The notes: generated by a model from the letters alone, not told the origin. A stretch of DNA of 53,104 nt from Yoonia sp. (GCF_017854415.1 NZ_JAFMHR010000004.1:1-53104), one strand, 5' to 3'; shown: positions 19,439 through 32,035, numbered from the stretch's first letter. Numbers and translations are program-made.

Positions 19439-20980
19439 TTAATTCGAAGCGAATTGGGCGGCGGCCTCAAAGGCAGCCACGGCAGTTTCGTAATTGACGA
19501 CCAGCGCGGCAACGCTTGGGCCAGTGATGTCGAGGACAAGCGCAGGGTATACACCCAAAAGCAGTGTCATAAAGACCAGAGGTGCAAAGATGACCCGCTC
19601 GCGTGTGCCCATATCGGTAATTGTGCGCAGGCTTTCTTTGATCAGATCCCCCATAACGACGCGGCGGTACAGCCACAGCGCATAGGCAGCTGAAAAGATC
19701 ACGCCAGATGTCGCAACTGCCGCGACCCAAGTGTTTACTTGGAAGATACCAACCAATGTCAGAAATTCTCCAACAAACCCGGATGTGCCCGGCAAGCCGA
19801 CGTTGGCCATCGTGAAGAACATAAAGATCAGCGCATAAGCCGGCATCCGGTTTACCAGACCGCCATAGGCGTCGATTTCGCGGGTATGCATCCGGTCATA
19901 AATGACGCCGACACATAGGAACAATGCGCCAGAGATAAAGCCGTGGCTGATCATCTGGAAAATCGCGCCATCAAGACCTTGCTGGTTCACTGCAAAGATA
20001 CCCATCGTCACGAAACCCATGTGCGCTACGGACGAATACGCAATCAGCTTTTTCATGTCTTCCTGAACCAGTGCGACCAGCGATGTGTAGACGATCGCAA
20101 TGGCCGACAGCCATAGAACCATCGGTCCCATCACTTCGGATCCCACTGGGAACATCGGCAGGCTGAAACGTAGGAAGCCATAGCCGCCCATCTTCAGCAA
20201 GATCGCCGCAAGTACCACAGAACCCGCGGTCGGGGCCTGAACGTGTGCGTCGGGCAACCACGTATGCACAGGCCACATAGGCATTTTGACCGCGAAGCTG
20301 GCAAAGAATGCGAGCCACATCAGGGTTTGCATGCCACCAATGATCTGGACGCCAAGGATGCTAAAGTTCTCGGTCTCGAAGGTGAACGTCATCAGCGTTG
20401 GAATGTCGGTTGTACCCGCCGCAGAGAACATCGCAACCATTGCCACCAGCATCAGCACAGAGCCAAGGAAGGTATAAAGGAAGAACTTGAACGACGCGTA
20501 AATCCGGTTCTTGCCGCCCCAGATGCCAATGATCAGGAACATCGGGATAAGGCCAGCTTCGAAGAACAGGTAGAACAGGACCAGATCAAGCGCCATGAAG
20601 ACGCCCAGCATCAGTGTTTCAAGCAACAAGAACGCGATCATGTATTCTTTGACGCGGGTAGTGACGCTCCAGCAGGAGGCGATAACCAGCGGCATCAAGA
20701 ATGTGGTTAGCATCACAAACAGGATCGAAATTCCGTCGACGCCCATTTTGTATTGCAGACCCAGAAGCCAGTCACGTTGTTCCACCATTTGGAAACCAGT
20801 GTCACTCGCGTCGAAATTGCCTAGAATAAACAGCGACGTCAGGAACGTGACCGCAGTTGTGACCAAAGCCACCCATTTGGCATTGCGCTGCGCGTCTTCG
20901 TCATCACCACGCAAGAACAGCGCTAGAATAACAGCGCCCAACAGCGGCAGGAACGTTGTCAGGGAAAGAATATTGCCCAT
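19439..20980 (-). CDS. nuoM: NADH-quinone oxidoreductase subunit M
   Basis: 513 aa, [35 protein letters not shown], gene order. Confidence 0.97.
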   Translation of the reverse strand: MGNILSLTTFLPLLGAVILALFLRGDDEDAQRNAKWVALVTTAVTFLTSLFILGNFDASDTGFQMVEQRDWLLGLQYKMGVDGISILFVMLTTFLMPLVIASCWSVTTRVKEYMIAFLLLETLMLGVFMALDLVLFYLFFEAGLIPMFLIIGIWGGKNRIYASFKFFLYTFLGSVLMLVAMVAMFSAAGTTDIPTLMTFTFETENFSILGVQIIGGMQTLMWLAFFASFAVKMPMWPVHTWLPDAHVQAPTAGSVVLAAILLKMGGYGFLRFSLPMFPVGSEVMGPMVLWLSAIAIVYTSLVALVQEDMKKLIAYSSVAHMGFVTMGIFAVNQQGLDGAIFQMISHGFISGALFLCVGVIYDRMHTREIDAYGGLVNRMPAYALIFMFFTMANVGLPGTSGFVGEFLTLVGIFQVNTWVAAVATSGVIFSAAYALWLYRRVVMGDLIKESLRTITDMGTRERVIFAPLVFMTLLLGVYPALVLDITGPSVAALVVNYETAVAAFEAAAQFASN

Positions 20981-23124
20981 TAGTTTGCTCCCCCGAACAG
21001 CGTCATCCAGGTCAGCATTGCGGCGATGCCCAGCACCATCGCAAAGGCGTATGTAAAGATATAGCCAGACTGTGCGCGGCCCGCGAGCCGTGTGAAGAAT
21101 GGAATGATCCCCATAGCAAGCCCGTTAATGCCCCCATCGATTGTCTTGGTGTCGCCCTGCTTCCACAGCAGTCGGCCCAAAGCGAGGGTCGGCTTGATGA
21201 TGGCAAAGTTGTAGATTTCGTCAAAGTACCACTTGTTCAGCAAGAACTGGTAAAGCGGTGCCTGCTGCGTGGCCAATTTATGCGGCCAGTCGGGGCGGCG
21301 AATATACATCTGATAGGCCAGACCAAGACCTGCAAGCATTGCAAAGAACGGCGCAAGTTTGACCCAAGTCGGGACTTCATGCGCTTCGTTCAACACATGG
21401 TTCTCGGGGGCCACGTGGATCGCGCCTTCGCCGGGTTGGCCTGCGAAGTTGTAATGATGCTCTTCTTCTTTTGCATCGGCATCATGCGCTACTTCTTCAG
21501 CGTGATCGTCTCCGTGTGCTGCATCTTCAGCGTGCGCCGCGTCGTCACCATGTTCGGTTGCTTCTGCGTAAGGCACACCAAAGAACTTGGCGACTTTATC
21601 GGTATGGCCAAAGAACGACCCGTACCAAACCATACCGCTAAACACTGCGCCAACGGCCAAAACATAAAGCGGCACCAGCATCGAGTTGGGGCTTTCATGC
21701 GCGTGATCATGCGTATGTGCATCGCCGCGCGGCGTGCCGTAAAAGGTCATGAACATCAAACGCCAGCTGTAGAAACTTGTCATCAAAGCAGCAACGACAA
21801 GCATCCAGAAGGCGTAGCCACCTGCAGTGCCCGCATATGCGGTTTCAATAATCGCGTCTTTGGACACAAAGCCCGCAAAGCCGATCGGGAAGCCCACATA
21901 AAGCAGCGGAATACCAACGCCTGTAATCGCCAATGTGCCGATCATCATCATCGCAAAGGTCTTGGGAATCTTGTGGCGCAAACCGCCATAGTTCCGCATG
22001 TCCTGCTCGTGATGCATCGCATGGATCACGGAACCCGCGCCAAGGAACAGCATCGCCTTAAAGAACGCATGCGTCAGCAGGTGGAACATTGCGACCGAAT
22101 AGGCACCAAGGCCCGCGGCTACGAACATATAGCCAAGCTGTGAACAGGTTGAATATGCGATGACGCGCTTGATGTCGTTCTGCACCAGACCAACGGTTGC
22201 GGCAAAGAACGCCGTGCTTGCGCCCAGGAACACGATAAAGTTCGTCGCTTGCGGTGCATATTCCATCAACGGAGACATGCGGCAAACAAGGAACACACCA
22301 GCCGTAACCATCGTCGCGGCATGGATCAGCGCTGACACGGGTGTCGGGCCTTCCATCGCGTCAGGCAACCATGTGTGCAAGAACAACTGCGCAGATTTGC
22401 CCATCGCACCGATGAACAACAAGAATGCGATCAGATTAAGCGTGTTCCAATCAGCCCACAGAAAGGCAATCGTGTGATCTTGCAGGTCAGGGATCGCTGC
22501 AAAAATGTCGGTGAACTTGACGCTGTCGGTTACAAGGTAAAGCGCGAAAATACCAAGGGCGAAGCCAAAGTCACCGACGCGGTTGACCACGAAAGCTTTG
22601 ATCGCAGCGGCATTGGCGGTTGGCTTGCGGTAATAAAAACCGATCAAAAGGTAGGACGCAACGCCCACGCCTTCCCAGCCAAAGAACATCTGCACAAGGT
22701 TATCTGCGGTCACCAGCATCAACATCGAAAAGGTAAAGAACGACAAGTATGCAAAGAAACGCGGGCGATAGCTTTCGCCTTCTTTGAAGTTGTCATCATG
22801 CGCCATGTAGCCGAATGAATACAGGTGAACGAGCGCGGACACGGTCGTGATCACAATCAACATCGTCGCAGTCAAACGGTCCATGCGGATCGCCCAATCG
22901 GTGCTGAGCGTACCACTTTCGATCCAGCGCAAAATATTAACGGTATAGGACCCGTTCGGATGCGCAGAAGCGTCAAACGTTAAGAATATGATCCAGGACA
23001 AAAACGCCGCAAGAAACAACAGGCTGGTTGATATCCACTGTGCTGCGGTTTCGCCAAAGAACTTCCAGCCAAAACCGCACAGGATGGCACCGACAAGCGG
23101 TGCGAATAGGATGATGGTTTCCAT
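20980..23124 (-). CDS. nuoL: NADH-quinone oxidoreductase subunit L
   Basis: 714 aa, [68 protein letters not shown]. Confidence 0.97.
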   Translation of the reverse strand: METIILFAPLVGAILCGFGWKFFGETAAQWISTSLLFLAAFLSWIIFLTFDASAHPNGSYTVNILRWIESGTLSTDWAIRMDRLTATMLIVITTVSALVHLYSFGYMAHDDNFKEGESYRPRFFAYLSFFTFSMLMLVTADNLVQMFFGWEGVGVASYLLIGFYYRKPTANAAAIKAFVVNRVGDFGFALGIFALYLVTDSVKFTDIFAAIPDLQDHTIAFLWADWNTLNLIAFLLFIGAMGKSAQLFLHTWLPDAMEGPTPVSALIHAATMVTAGVFLVCRMSPLMEYAPQATNFIVFLGASTAFFAATVGLVQNDIKRVIAYSTCSQLGYMFVAAGLGAYSVAMFHLLTHAFFKAMLFLGAGSVIHAMHHEQDMRNYGGLRHKIPKTFAMMMIGTLAITGVGIPLLYVGFPIGFAGFVSKDAIIETAYAGTAGGYAFWMLVVAALMTSFYSWRLMFMTFYGTPRGDAHTHDHAHESPNSMLVPLYVLAVGAVFSGMVWYGSFFGHTDKVAKFFGVPYAEATEHGDDAAHAEDAAHGDDHAEEVAHDADAKEEEHHYNFAGQPGEGAIHVAPENHVLNEAHEVPTWVKLAPFFAMLAGLGLAYQMYIRRPDWPHKLATQQAPLYQFLLNKWYFDEIYNFAIIKPTLALGRLLWKQGDTKTIDGGINGLAMGIIPFFTRLAGRAQSGYIFTYAFAMVLGIAAMLTWMTLFGGAN

Positions 23125-23128
23125 GTGA

Positions 23129-23434
23129 TCAGCCCTTCATCACGTTGACGTCTTCAACGTCGATGGTTCCACGGTTGCGGAAGAAACAAACTAGGATCGC
23201 AAGGCCAATCGCGGCCTCGGCGGCGGCGACGGTCAGGACGAACAAGGTAAAGACCTGCCCCACCAAATCACCCAAGAAGCTAGAGAAAGCGACAAGGTTG
23301 ATGTTCACCGCAAGAAGCATCAATTCGATGCTCATCAGCAAGATGATCACGTTTTTGCGGTTCAGGAATAATCCGAAGATCCCGATGACAAACAGGGCCG
23401 CGGCCACCGTGAGATAATGTTCAAGTCCGATCAT
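23129..23434 (-). CDS. nuoK: NADH-quinone oxidoreductase subunit K
   Basis: 101 aa, [53 protein letters not shown]. Confidence 0.97.
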   Translation of the reverse strand: MIGLEHYLTVAAALFVIGIFGLFLNRKNVIILLMSIELMLLAVNINLVAFSSFLGDLVGQVFTLFVLTVAAAEAAIGLAILVCFFRNRGTIDVEDVNVMKG

Positions 23435-23474
23435 ACGTGTCTTCCTTTTGGGGCTTGGCCCCGATCTTCATTCC

Positions 23475-23945
23475 TCAGCCCGCAAGCTGAAATTCTGTCT
23501 TCTCGCCGCGCAGCTCTGGGTAGGCTGCCGCACAAGCGCATGTTTCTTGAGTAAGCGTCGCGATTTCGATGTCACGCGCGATGTTATCAAGGTCTGCCGC
23601 GATACGTTCAAATGTCGCAAAAACCCGCGCGCCTGATTGATGACGCTCTAATATGTCGATCACATCATCGGTGCGATCAAACATCGCACGACGACCCATA
23701 TTTTCCTCGGCCATACGAAAGCGCAGCGTTTCGCCGCTGGCACATTCGACCATAGAGATGCTTTTGGCCGTACCCTCTTGGGACCACCAATCAATCCACA
23801 TAACGCGTTCTTCGCCCAAATCCGTATGGCGAATTTCGCCGCCATGGCTGGGATGCGTCGTGCGTTTGCAATCAATCAGATCAAGCGCTTGGGCTTGTCC
23901 GGCGATCACGCTAGCCGCGATGGATATGATAGCGAGGTTGCGCAT
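23475..23945 (-). CDS. Exported hypothetical protein within the nuo operon
   Basis: 156 aa with signal peptide MRNLAIISIAASVIAGQAQA; located between nuoJ and nuoK. Confidence 0.7.
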   Translation of the reverse strand: MRNLAIISIAASVIAGQAQALDLIDCKRTTHPSHGGEIRHTDLGEERVMWIDWWSQEGTAKSISMVECASGETLRFRMAEENMGRRAMFDRTDDVIDILERHQSGARVFATFERIAADLDNIARDIEIATLTQETCACAAAYPELRGEKTEFQLAG

Positions 23946-23952
23946 TCTTAAG

Positions 23953-24558
23953 TTACAGACCCTGCCCCGGTTTAACGTCTTTCAGTTCCATCGCCTTTGC
24001 AGGGTCACGGTACATCTGTGCCAGCACATTCTGACGTTTGATATCCACACGGTGGCGCAGTGTCAGGACAATCGCGCCAATCATCGCAACCAACAGGATC
24101 AAGCCCGAAAGCTGGAACAGCAGAATATAGTCATCATAAAGGATCAAACCCAGCGCACGGGTGTTTTCAACATCACCCGCAGGCGCCGCGATACGGCCTT
24201 CGATACCGTCCGAAAACCCCCAAACACCCAGTGCCATAGCTAGCTGCATCAGCACCACGACACCGATCAGCAAACCAAGCGGCAGGTATTTGGTCATTTC
24301 CGCCTTCAATTCGGCGAAATCCACATCAAGCATCATCACAACGAACAGGAACAAGACCGCAACCGCACCAACGTAAACAATGATCAGTAGCATCGCCACA
24401 AATTCAGCGCCCAAAGTCACGAACAAACCCGCAGAAGACAGGAACGCAAGGATCAACCACAGCACCGAATGCACAGGGTTGCGGCTGACCACAGTCATCA
24501 GTCCGCCTGTCACCGTGGACACTGCGAATAGGTAAAATATGAACGCGAAGACGGTCAT
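23953..24558 (-). CDS. nuoJ: NADH-quinone oxidoreductase subunit J
   Basis: 201 aa, [56 protein letters not shown]. Confidence 0.97.
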   Translation of the reverse strand: MTVFAFIFYLFAVSTVTGGLMTVVSRNPVHSVLWLILAFLSSAGLFVTLGAEFVAMLLIIVYVGAVAVLFLFVVMMLDVDFAELKAEMTKYLPLGLLIGVVVLMQLAMALGVWGFSDGIEGRIAAPAGDVENTRALGLILYDDYILLFQLSGLILLVAMIGAIVLTLRHRVDIKRQNVLAQMYRDPAKAMELKDVKPGQGL

Positions 24559-24953
24559 GCGCTTTCGTCCTTTTCCAACACTTCATTTGCCAGTTCCATG
24601 GCTTTGGTCATGGCAGGCACACCAGCGAACATGCCCATCTGGGCAATCGCTTCGGCAATTTCTTGTTTGGTGGCTTCTGCTTCGACCAGGTGACGAACCG
24701 TCAAACGGATCTGCGCCTCGGCCTGTGCGCCCAGCACGGTCAGCCCAGCCAGTGTCAGCAAAAGCCGTGTCTTTGCATCAAGACCACCGGCATTCAGACC
24801 TTTGCCAAAGAACATTTCCATGGTCTCTTTAGGCATCGTCGGCCAAAGCGCCTCGAACCCTTTGGGCGTAAAGGTATCGGCGTCGACATTCATCGACTTG
24901 GCCCAGTCCTGGCCCATCTTCATCATCGCTTCAAAGGGGTTTTGATCGGTCAT
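24555..24953 (-). CDS. Carboxymuconolactone decarboxylase family protein
   Basis: [68 protein letters not shown]; 4-nt overlaps with nuoI and nuoJ. Confidence 0.8.
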   Translation of the reverse strand: MTDQNPFEAMMKMGQDWAKSMNVDADTFTPKGFEALWPTMPKETMEMFFGKGLNAGGLDAKTRLLLTLAGLTVLGAQAEAQIRLTVRHLVEAEATKQEIAEAIAQMGMFAGVPAMTKAMELANEVLEKDESA

Positions 24954-25444
24954 CGGTAAGGTGCATCCAATTCAAGGTTACGCGCGATCTCGGCTTCCCA
25001 GCGATCGCCGTTCTCAAGCAGTTTTTCCTTGTCGTAATACAGTTCTTCGCGTGTTTCAGTGCTGAATTCGAAATTCGGCCCTTCGACAATGGCATCCACC
25101 GGGCAAGCTTCCTGGCAGAAACCGCAGTAGATGCATTTGGTCATGTCGATGTCATAGCGCGTGGTGCGGCGGCTGCCGTCATCGCGCGGTTCTGCGTCGA
25201 TTGTGATCGCCTGGGCAGGGCAAACGGCCTCACACAATTTGCAAGCAATACAGCGTTCTTCGCCATTAGCATAACGACGCAGCGCGTGTTCACCGCGAAA
25301 ACGCGGGGACAAAGGCCCCTTTTCATGCGGATAGTTTAACGTGGCCTTGGGTGCGAAAAAGTACTTCATGCCAAGACGGAAACCTTGCCAGAAGTCCTGC
25401 AGCAGGAAGTATTTCGCGGCGCGGGTGTAGTCGATTTGTGTCAT
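24950..25444 (-). CDS. nuoI: NADH-quinone oxidoreductase subunit I (two 4Fe-4S)
   Basis: [18 protein letters not shown]...[24 protein letters not shown]. Confidence 0.98.
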   Translation of the reverse strand: MTQIDYTRAAKYFLLQDFWQGFRLGMKYFFAPKATLNYPHEKGPLSPRFRGEHALRRYANGEERCIACKLCEAVCPAQAITIDAEPRDDGSRRTTRYDIDMTKCIYCGFCQEACPVDAIVEGPNFEFSTETREELYYDKEKLLENGDRWEAEIARNLELDAPYR

Positions 25445-25447
25445 TGA

Positions 25448-26488
25448 TTAAGCTCCTACTGCCCAGCGTGCCCAAAAGCCGCCGAGAACTTCGTATTTTG
25501 CCAAGAACGACACCAAAACGACCCAACCTAACGACATTGGCAGGAAGACTTTCCAACCGATGCGCATCAACTGGTCGTAGCGGTAGCGCGGTGTGATGGC
25601 TTTGACCATCGCGAACATGAAAAAGACCATCGCCATCTTTAGTATCATCCATAGGATACCGTCAGGCAGACCCGGGATCGGTGACAACCAGCCACCAAAG
25701 AACAATAGCGAGATCAGCGCACACATCAGCACAACGGCCATCAACTCGCCGATCATGAACAGCAGGAATGGCGTGGACGAGTATTCAACCTGATAGCCCG
25801 CTACCAATTCTGATTCCGCTTCGGGAAGGTCGAATGGTGGGCGGTTTGTTTCGGCCAAAGCACTAATGAAGAACAAGAACAGCATCGGGAAATGCGCGAC
25901 CCAGAACCAGTTAAAGATACCGGCATTGCCGTCCTGCGCTGCGACAATCGCTCCAAAATTCATTGACCCGGCAGAGATAATCACACCGATAATGATCAAA
26001 CCGATCGAAACTTCGTAAGAAATCATCTGCGCCGCAGAGCGCAGCGAACCAAGGAACGGGTATTTGGAGTTCGAAGCCCATCCGCCCATGATCACGCCGT
26101 AAACTTCGAGCGAACCAATCGCGAGGATAAACAGTATAGCCACGTTAATATCAGCCAGCACCCACCCGTCGTTGAACGGGATCACAGACCACGCAACCAC
26201 CGAAAGCGTAAAAGCAATCAGCGGTGCAAGAAAGAACACGACCTTATCTGCGCCCGCAGGCACGACGATTTCTTTGACGATATACTTTAGAAAGTCGGCA
26301 AAAGATTGCAGCAAGCCGAAGGGTCCAACCATGTTGGGACCGCGGCGCATCTGGACAGCAGCCCAGATTTTCCGGTCTGCATACATCAAAAAGGCAAGTG
26401 CGACCAAAAGCGGGATCAAGACCAGTAAACACTGGCCCAAAATCACAAGGACAATGCCAAGGTTGGTGTTGGTAAAGAATTCAACCAT
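25448..26488 (-). CDS. nuoH: NADH-quinone oxidoreductase subunit H
   Basis: 346 aa, [52 protein letters not shown]. Confidence 0.98.
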   Translation of the reverse strand: MVEFFTNTNLGIVLVILGQCLLVLIPLLVALAFLMYADRKIWAAVQMRRGPNMVGPFGLLQSFADFLKYIVKEIVVPAGADKVVFFLAPLIAFTLSVVAWSVIPFNDGWVLADINVAILFILAIGSLEVYGVIMGGWASNSKYPFLGSLRSAAQMISYEVSIGLIIIGVIISAGSMNFGAIVAAQDGNAGIFNWFWVAHFPMLFLFFISALAETNRPPFDLPEAESELVAGYQVEYSSTPFLLFMIGELMAVVLMCALISLLFFGGWLSPIPGLPDGILWMILKMAMVFFMFAMVKAITPRYRYDQLMRIGWKVFLPMSLGWVVLVSFLAKYEVLGGFWARWAVGA

Positions 26489-26499
26489 TCTTGTCGTCC

Positions 26500-28518
26500 T
26501 TATTCCGCAGCCATTGGTGCGGCTTTTCGTGCTTTCACATTCGCGCTAAGTTCAGCCATTAGGCTGGATGCGCGTGCAATCGGGTTCGTCAGATAGAAAT
26601 CAGTGATCGCGTTCACAAAGTCCGCCTTGCCGGGTTTCTTCACGGCAATCGGGTCCCATGTATTTTCAGCCACTTCGTCGATACGACCAAGATGAGGATG
26701 CGCCTTTACGATCGCCTGACGCAGTTGCGCCATGCTGTCAAACGGCAATGTCGCATCCAATTCAGCAGAAAGCGCACGTAAAATTGCCCAGTTTTCCTTT
26801 GCCTCACCCGGAGGGAAGCTGGCACGAAGCGCCAATTGCGGACGACCTTCGGTGTTTACAAACAACCCGTTCTCTTCGGTATAGGCCGCACCCGGCAAAA
26901 TGATATCGGCACGATGTGCACCACGGTCACCGTGGCTGCCTTGGTAGATCACAAATGCACCGGGCTTCACGTCAACCTCGTCTGCGCCAAGGTTGTAGAC
27001 CACTTCGGCACCGTCCAGCGCAGCATCCAGACCACCTTCGGTAACGGCACCGACGTCCATGGCACCCACACGGCTCGCGGCAGTATGTAGTACAAGGAAT
27101 TTGGAATTCGTCTTAGTGGCAAGCGACATCGCTTGCGACAACACGGCCTCTCCGTCTGCTTCGCGCACAGCACCCATGCCGATCACGACGAGGCTATCCA
27201 TGTCCTTTACAGCGCCCATATCTTTGGCTGCCGTATCAACAAGCGCCTGACGGTCTGTTCCAACGGCGACCAGATCAAAGGTCAGATCGACCTGTTCACC
27301 AATCATGCCAACAGTTGCGCCACGTGACCATGCACTGCGCAAACGGGAATTCAGAACTGGCGCTTCTGTGCGGGGGTTTGTCCCGATCAGTTGGATCATC
27401 TGCGCGGTATCAATGTCTTCGATTGCCGCAGTGCCGACATAGGCCGACCGATTACCAATTGGCAGTTTTGCACCATCGGTACGGCATTCGACGGAACCGC
27501 CCTGCCCTTCGATGAACTGCTTGAGCGCATAAGCCGCTTCGACTGAAACCAAATCGCCGACCAAGCCCGCGACTTTCTTGCCCTTCATCGCAACGGCCGC
27601 TGCAGTCAGCGCCTCTGGCCAGCTTGCTTTGCGCAGTTTGCCGTTTTCGCGGATGTAGGGCGTATCAAGGCGCTGTTTGCGCAGCCCGTCCCAAACAAAA
27701 CGGGTCTTGTCGGAAATCCATTCTTCGTTCACGCCATCATGGTTGCGCGGCAAAAACCGCATCACTTCGCGGCCTTTTGTGTCGACGCGGATATTCGAGC
27801 CGAGGGCGTCCATCACATCGATAGATTCGGTCTTGGTCAATTCCCAAGGACGGGCGGTAAATGCGTAGGGCTTGGAAACCAGCGCGCCAACCGGACACAA
27901 ATCGATGATATTGCCCTGCATATTCGAATCGAGCGTTTCGCCCAAATAGGACGTAATCTCTGCATCTTCGCCGCGACCCGTCTGGCCCATCTGGTGAATG
28001 CCCGCGACCTCTGTCGTGAAACGTACGCAGCGGGTGCAGGAAATACAGCGGGTCATGTGGGTTTCGACCAACGGACCAAGGTCCAGATCTTCGGTCGCAC
28101 GCTTTGGTTCGCGGAAACGGCTGAAATCAACACCATAAGCCATTGCTTGGTCTTGCAGATCGCATTCACCGCCTTGGTCGCAAATCGGGCAATCCAGCGG
28201 GTGGTTGATCAAGAGAAACTCCATCACACCTTCGCGGGCCTTTTTCACCATTGGGGAATTGGTTTTTACAACGGGCGCTTGGCCTTCGGGACCGGGGCGC
28301 AAATCCTTGACCTGCATGGCACAAGACGCCGCAGGTTTGGGCGGTCCGCCCACAACTTCGACAAGGCACATACGGCAGTTGCCAGCAATAGAAAGGCGTT
28401 CATGATAGCAAAAGCGCGGGATTTCGACCCCGGCTTCTTCACAGGCCTGTATCAGGGTCATTGCCCCGTCAACTTCGACCTCGTTTCCATCAATGACGAC
28501 TTTGCGCAGATTAGACAT
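26500..28518 (-). CDS. nuoG: NADH-quinone oxidoreductase subunit G
   Basis: 672 aa, 2Fe-2S/4Fe-4S N-terminal module, [31 protein letters not shown]. Confidence 0.98.
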   Translation of the reverse strand: MSNLRKVVIDGNEVEVDGAMTLIQACEEAGVEIPRFCYHERLSIAGNCRMCLVEVVGGPPKPAASCAMQVKDLRPGPEGQAPVVKTNSPMVKKAREGVMEFLLINHPLDCPICDQGGECDLQDQAMAYGVDFSRFREPKRATEDLDLGPLVETHMTRCISCTRCVRFTTEVAGIHQMGQTGRGEDAEITSYLGETLDSNMQGNIIDLCPVGALVSKPYAFTARPWELTKTESIDVMDALGSNIRVDTKGREVMRFLPRNHDGVNEEWISDKTRFVWDGLRKQRLDTPYIRENGKLRKASWPEALTAAAVAMKGKKVAGLVGDLVSVEAAYALKQFIEGQGGSVECRTDGAKLPIGNRSAYVGTAAIEDIDTAQMIQLIGTNPRTEAPVLNSRLRSAWSRGATVGMIGEQVDLTFDLVAVGTDRQALVDTAAKDMGAVKDMDSLVVIGMGAVREADGEAVLSQAMSLATKTNSKFLVLHTAASRVGAMDVGAVTEGGLDAALDGAEVVYNLGADEVDVKPGAFVIYQGSHGDRGAHRADIILPGAAYTEENGLFVNTEGRPQLALRASFPPGEAKENWAILRALSAELDATLPFDSMAQLRQAIVKAHPHLGRIDEVAENTWDPIAVKKPGKADFVNAITDFYLTNPIARASSLMAELSANVKARKAAPMAAE

Positions 28519-28655
28519 GGCGTGCCTTTATGTTCCCGATCGCGTCTATAGCCGCAAAGGATAAGACGCGTTGGGTCGGGTTCTAACGCGGCCTGCCCCG
28601 CGACGCCAGTCAGATATAAAAAAAATGCAGCAATTTTCGCACCATTGAGAGAAGA

Positions 28656-29060
28656 TTATCGCAACAACCAGCCTACACGGGTGTTTGCTGCGATCTGGGC
28701 ACGGCCAACAGCGCAATAGCTGGCTTCTTCGCCCTCAACCACACCCAAGGTGACCAACTTTGCCCGTGCAATTGCTTCAAGGCGCTTCTTTTCATTGCGG
28801 TCGTTCACGTAGTCATCGATTTCTTCGTCAGTGAACCCCAGATCGGACGCGTGGCTTTTAAGGGATTGCAAAAAACCCAAACCCCGAAAAAGCCGTCCGC
28901 GTATGCTATCGCAATTCTCTGACAACTCATAAGCCATTCCGACATCAATGATGCCATCGCGCACATGCGCCACATCCTTAAGCGCTGTTTGTGCGGACGC
29001 GGCGCCGGCACTGATAATGCAAGCTAATGCTATCGCTGAAATCAGACCTGGGGTCTTCAT
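28656..29060 (-). CDS. DUF5333-like exported protein in the nuo operon
   Basis: 134 aa, signal peptide ...ISAGAASA; matches my recollection of DUF5333 proteins in Rhodobacterales nuo operons. Confidence 0.65.
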   Translation of the reverse strand: MKTPGLISAIALACIISAGAASAQTALKDVAHVRDGIIDVGMAYELSENCDSIRGRLFRGLGFLQSLKSHASDLGFTDEEIDDYVNDRNEKKRLEAIARAKLVTLGVVEGEEASYCAVGRAQIAANTRVGWLLR

Positions 29061-29074
29061 GTGTCGTCTCCTTT

Positions 29075-29094
29075 GTGCGGCGAGATTGCCGCAC
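29075..29094 (-). promoter_or_regulatory. Intercistronic hairpin adjacent to the SD of the DUF5333-like gene
   Basis: Perfect GTGCGGC-N6-GCCGCAC, followed on the minus strand by AAAGGAGACGACACATG. Confidence 0.5.
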
Positions 29095-29262
29095 CACTTG
29101 GCAGACTACATCGGCTGTGTTCACAAGATATTCAATATCAGCGCAATGACATCACTGTGTCAGCGATGGATCGCCCCACGGATACGCCAAGGTTCCGAAA
29201 TTGAATCCAGCTAAGTGCATAACGCTCCAACGCGGTGCGCGCGGGTCAAGACCCACCTGACA

Positions 29263-29496
29263 TTACCTCTGACGCTGGCGGGTAGGTGCGATGCCGCGCA
29301 TTCCTTTTCGCAAGAAAGCGAACGACAAGATCAATCCGATTGCACCAAGTGCCGCAGCAAAACCATAAACCCAAACAGGCGCCAGGTCTGCGCGGACTGC
29401 AATAGACGTAAACCAAACTGGCACGCCGCAAACCCCAAACGTAAAAAGGGCCGCGCAAATGCTCGCGGCCCCGTCCAAGAAATTTCGTACACCCAT
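29263..29496 (-). CDS. Small membrane protein, 77 aa, hypothetical
   Basis: Two predicted TM segments, in the nuo operon 7 nt after the preceding stop. Confidence 0.6.
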   Translation of the reverse strand: MGVRNFLDGAASICAALFTFGVCGVPVWFTSIAVRADLAPVWVYGFAAALGAIGLILSFAFLRKGMRGIAPTRQRQR

Positions 29497-29503
29497 GTTC
29501 GGT

Positions 29504-29911
29504 TTAAACTGGGATCAACAACGCGCTAAGTGCTGATCCTTCAAGCGTTTCCGCATCACCGGCAGCACACAGATCGTTGGCGCCGACCTCAACACCATGC
29601 CGCGCTTGAAAGCTACGCTTGGCCACATCGGATTCGATATCAATCGCATCGCGCTGCGCAATCGCCGAAAGCGAACCGCGACCGACCTCGTTGCGGGCCT
29701 CGTTCAGCTGGAAATCAAGGGCGGCATCGTAATCATAACGCGCACAGCTTTGCGCAATCTGGGTGGCCAGGGTCAAGTTCGCGTAATACGCCGGAGTAGA
29801 TTGCGTGAACAGCTTTTGAACAACCGGATCATCAAAAGACCTTGCAGCCCCAGTTGTCGAACAAGCCGCCAAAGTCAAAGCCGCACCTATCATCAATCCG
29901 CGTGTCATCAT
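29504..29911 (-). CDS. Putative lipoprotein in the nuo operon
   Basis: Start moved to [21 protein letters not shown] (lipobox); ATGA overlap with nuoF stop. Confidence 0.75.
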   Translation of the reverse strand: MMTRGLMIGAALTLAACSTTGAARSFDDPVVQKLFTQSTPAYYANLTLATQIAQSCARYDYDAALDFQLNEARNEVGRGSLSAIAQRDAIDIESDVAKRSFQARHGVEVGANDLCAAGDAETLEGSALSALLIPV

Positions 29912-31194
29912 TCTGCTGCCATCCCTGCAATGCGTTTGTCTTTGATGCGGTCTTCGATCTCGTCCCTGAAGTTCTTGATCAAACCTTGGATCGGCCAAGC
30001 GGCCGCATCGCCCAATGCGCAGATTGTATGGCCTTCGACCTGTTTTGTCACGTCTAGCAGCATGTCGATTTCGTCGACGCTTGCATTGCCTTCGACCAGA
30101 CGCGCCATGACGCGCATCATCCAACCGGTGCCTTCACGGCACGGCGTGCATTGGCCGCAGCTTTCGTGCTTGTAGAATTTTGACAACCGCCAGATCGCTT
30201 TGATCATATCGGTAGAGTTATCCATCACGATCACCGCAGCGGTACCCAGCGATGATCCCTTTTCTTTGAGCGCGTCAAAATCCATTACCGCGTCACGCAT
30301 GTTTTCGCCGCGCACACACGGCACGGACGAGCCACCCGGAATGACCGCTTTAAGGTTATCCCATCCGCCGCGAATACCGCCGCAGTGCTTTTCGATCAGC
30401 TCTTCAAAGGAAATCGACATCTCTTCTTCAACGACGCACGGGTTGTTTACATGACCGGAAATCGCAAAAAGCTTGGTTCCCGCGTTGTTCGGACGGCCCA
30501 TACCCGCAAACCAGCTACCGCCACGACGCAGAATGGTCGGCACAACAGCAATCGATTCGACGTTGTTCACTGTTGTCGGGCAGCCATAAAGACCAGCACC
30601 CGCAGGGAATGGCGGCTTCATGCGCGGCATACCCTTTTTGCCCTCTAGGCTTTCGAGCAATGCAGTTTCTTCACCACAGATATAAGCACCTGCCCCGTGG
30701 GTCAGGTAAATATCAAAGTCCCACCCGGATTTGGCAGCGTTCTTGCCAACCAAACCAGCCGCATAACATTCGTCAATCGCGGCCTGCAGAGCTTCTTTTT
30801 CGCGAATATATTCGCCGCGGATGTAGATATAGCAGGCGTTTGCATTCATCGCGAAAGACGCAATCAGGCATCCCTCAATCAATGTATGCGGATCATGGCG
30901 CATAATTTCGCGGTCTTTGCATGTGCCTGGCTCGGATTCGTCAGCGTTCACAACCAGATAGGCAGGACGACCGTCGCTTTCCTTGGGCATAAAGGACCAC
31001 TTCAATCCCGTCGGAAAACCCGCACCACCACGCCCACGCAGGCCAGAGGCCTTCATTTCGTTGATAATCCAGTCGCGACCTTTTTTGATAATCGCCCCTG
31101 TGCCATCCCACTGGCCACGTGCCTGCGCGCCTTTCAGCGTGCGGTCATGCATCCCGTAAAGGTTCGTGAAAATCCGGTTCTCATCTTTGAGCAT
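29908..31194 (-). CDS. nuoF: NADH-quinone oxidoreductase subunit F
   Basis: 428 aa, [39 protein letters not shown]. Confidence 0.98.
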   Translation of the reverse strand: MLKDENRIFTNLYGMHDRTLKGAQARGQWDGTGAIIKKGRDWIINEMKASGLRGRGGAGFPTGLKWSFMPKESDGRPAYLVVNADESEPGTCKDREIMRHDPHTLIEGCLIASFAMNANACYIYIRGEYIREKEALQAAIDECYAAGLVGKNAAKSGWDFDIYLTHGAGAYICGEETALLESLEGKKGMPRMKPPFPAGAGLYGCPTTVNNVESIAVVPTILRRGGSWFAGMGRPNNAGTKLFAISGHVNNPCVVEEEMSISFEELIEKHCGGIRGGWDNLKAVIPGGSSVPCVRGENMRDAVMDFDALKEKGSSLGTAAVIVMDNSTDMIKAIWRLSKFYKHESCGQCTPCREGTGWMMRVMARLVEGNASVDEIDMLLDVTKQVEGHTICALGDAAAWPIQGLIKNFRDEIEDRIKDKRIAGMAAE

Positions 31195-31424
31195 CAGCTA
31201 TCGCCCCTGTCGTCTTGGCGCGCGCGCCACAATTGAAATGTCTGCCATAGGGCAAACCCGAAACCGGCGAGGGCTGCAAGATCAAAAAGCGCCCTGACGC
31301 GGATTGGCCAGTCGTATTCTGTTCCGAACAAATTCGCCATAACCCAGAAAGCACCAGTTCCAGCCACAATCAACGCGACGCGTTGCCCTGCCCGGCCTTG
31401 ATCTGTTTTCCCGTGTTCTGCCAT
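31194..31424 (-). CDS. DUF5337-like small membrane protein
   Basis: [72 protein letters not shown]; start moved to internal Met. Confidence 0.7.
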   Translation of the reverse strand: MAEHGKTDQGRAGQRVALIVAGTGAFWVMANLFGTEYDWPIRVRALFDLAALAGFGFALWQTFQLWRARQDDRGDS

Positions 31425-31456
31425 AAATCTAGCGTCGTCTGGTAAACGTCGCCCTT

Positions 31457-32035
31457 TTACTTTTTCTTGGAAAATTCGGTCTCGCCACCGCTGGCCAGTA
31501 TCTTGGCCTGATTGACCCAATCATCACGGGTTGCACGCCCTTTAAAACCCGCAAGATTATCGTCCATCCATGCCTGTTCTTTTGGGCCCCAGGTTGCGAT
31601 CTGGTCGAAATGGTAAAGTCCCATTTCGTGCAGTGTTTTTTCGAGCTTGGGACCAACGCCTTTGATCAGTTTCAGGTCATCTGGGCCACCCTCGCGGGCT
31701 GCACTTAGAAATTGCGGCGTACCTTCTGATTCTGACGGTGCTTTGGCAGCCGGTGCCGCTGCTGCAGGGGCTTTTGCCTTTGGCACAGATGCCAAGACGG
31801 GTTTTGCGGCTGCAGCGGGTTTGGCTGTTGGAGCGGAAACGTTCGTTGGGCCAGCCTGCGGTGCGCGCCAACCGATCAATAAAGCAATGGCTGCCACAGC
31901 ACCAACCACGCCACCGATGACAGCGGATGCAAACAGTGAAAAATCATATAGAACAAAGGCCACGCCAGCGCCGATAATTGCGAACAAAGCGGCCACGGCG
32001 ATGATGCCCTGACTAATTGGTGCAGTATCTTTCAT
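31457..32035 (-). CDS. Membrane-anchored protein with C-terminal helix-hairpin-helix-like (SAM-like) domain
   Basis: Two TM segments, Ala/Pro linker, then DDLKLIKGVGPKLEKTLHEMGLYHFDQIATWGPKEQAWMDDNLAGFKGRATRDDWVNQAKILA. Confidence 0.75.
   Translation of the reverse strand: MKDTAPISQGIIAVAALFAIIGAGVAFVLYDFSLFASAVIGGVVGAVAAIALLIGWRAPQAGPTNVSAPTAKPAAAAKPVLASVPKAKAPAAAAPAAKAPSESEGTPQFLSAAREGGPDDLKLIKGVGPKLEKTLHEMGLYHFDQIATWGPKEQAWMDDNLAGFKGRATRDDWVNQAKILASGGETEFSKKK

Noticed and set aside
20956-22143. 395-aa plus-strand ORF antisense to nuoL
   Set aside because: Entirely opposite a well-supported NuoL CDS; composition (Cys/His/Arg rich) is typical of a shadow ORF in biased-codon DNA.
27739-28551. 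270-aa plus-strand ORF antisense to nuoG
   Set aside because: Shadow ORF of a conserved CDS; no recognisable domain.
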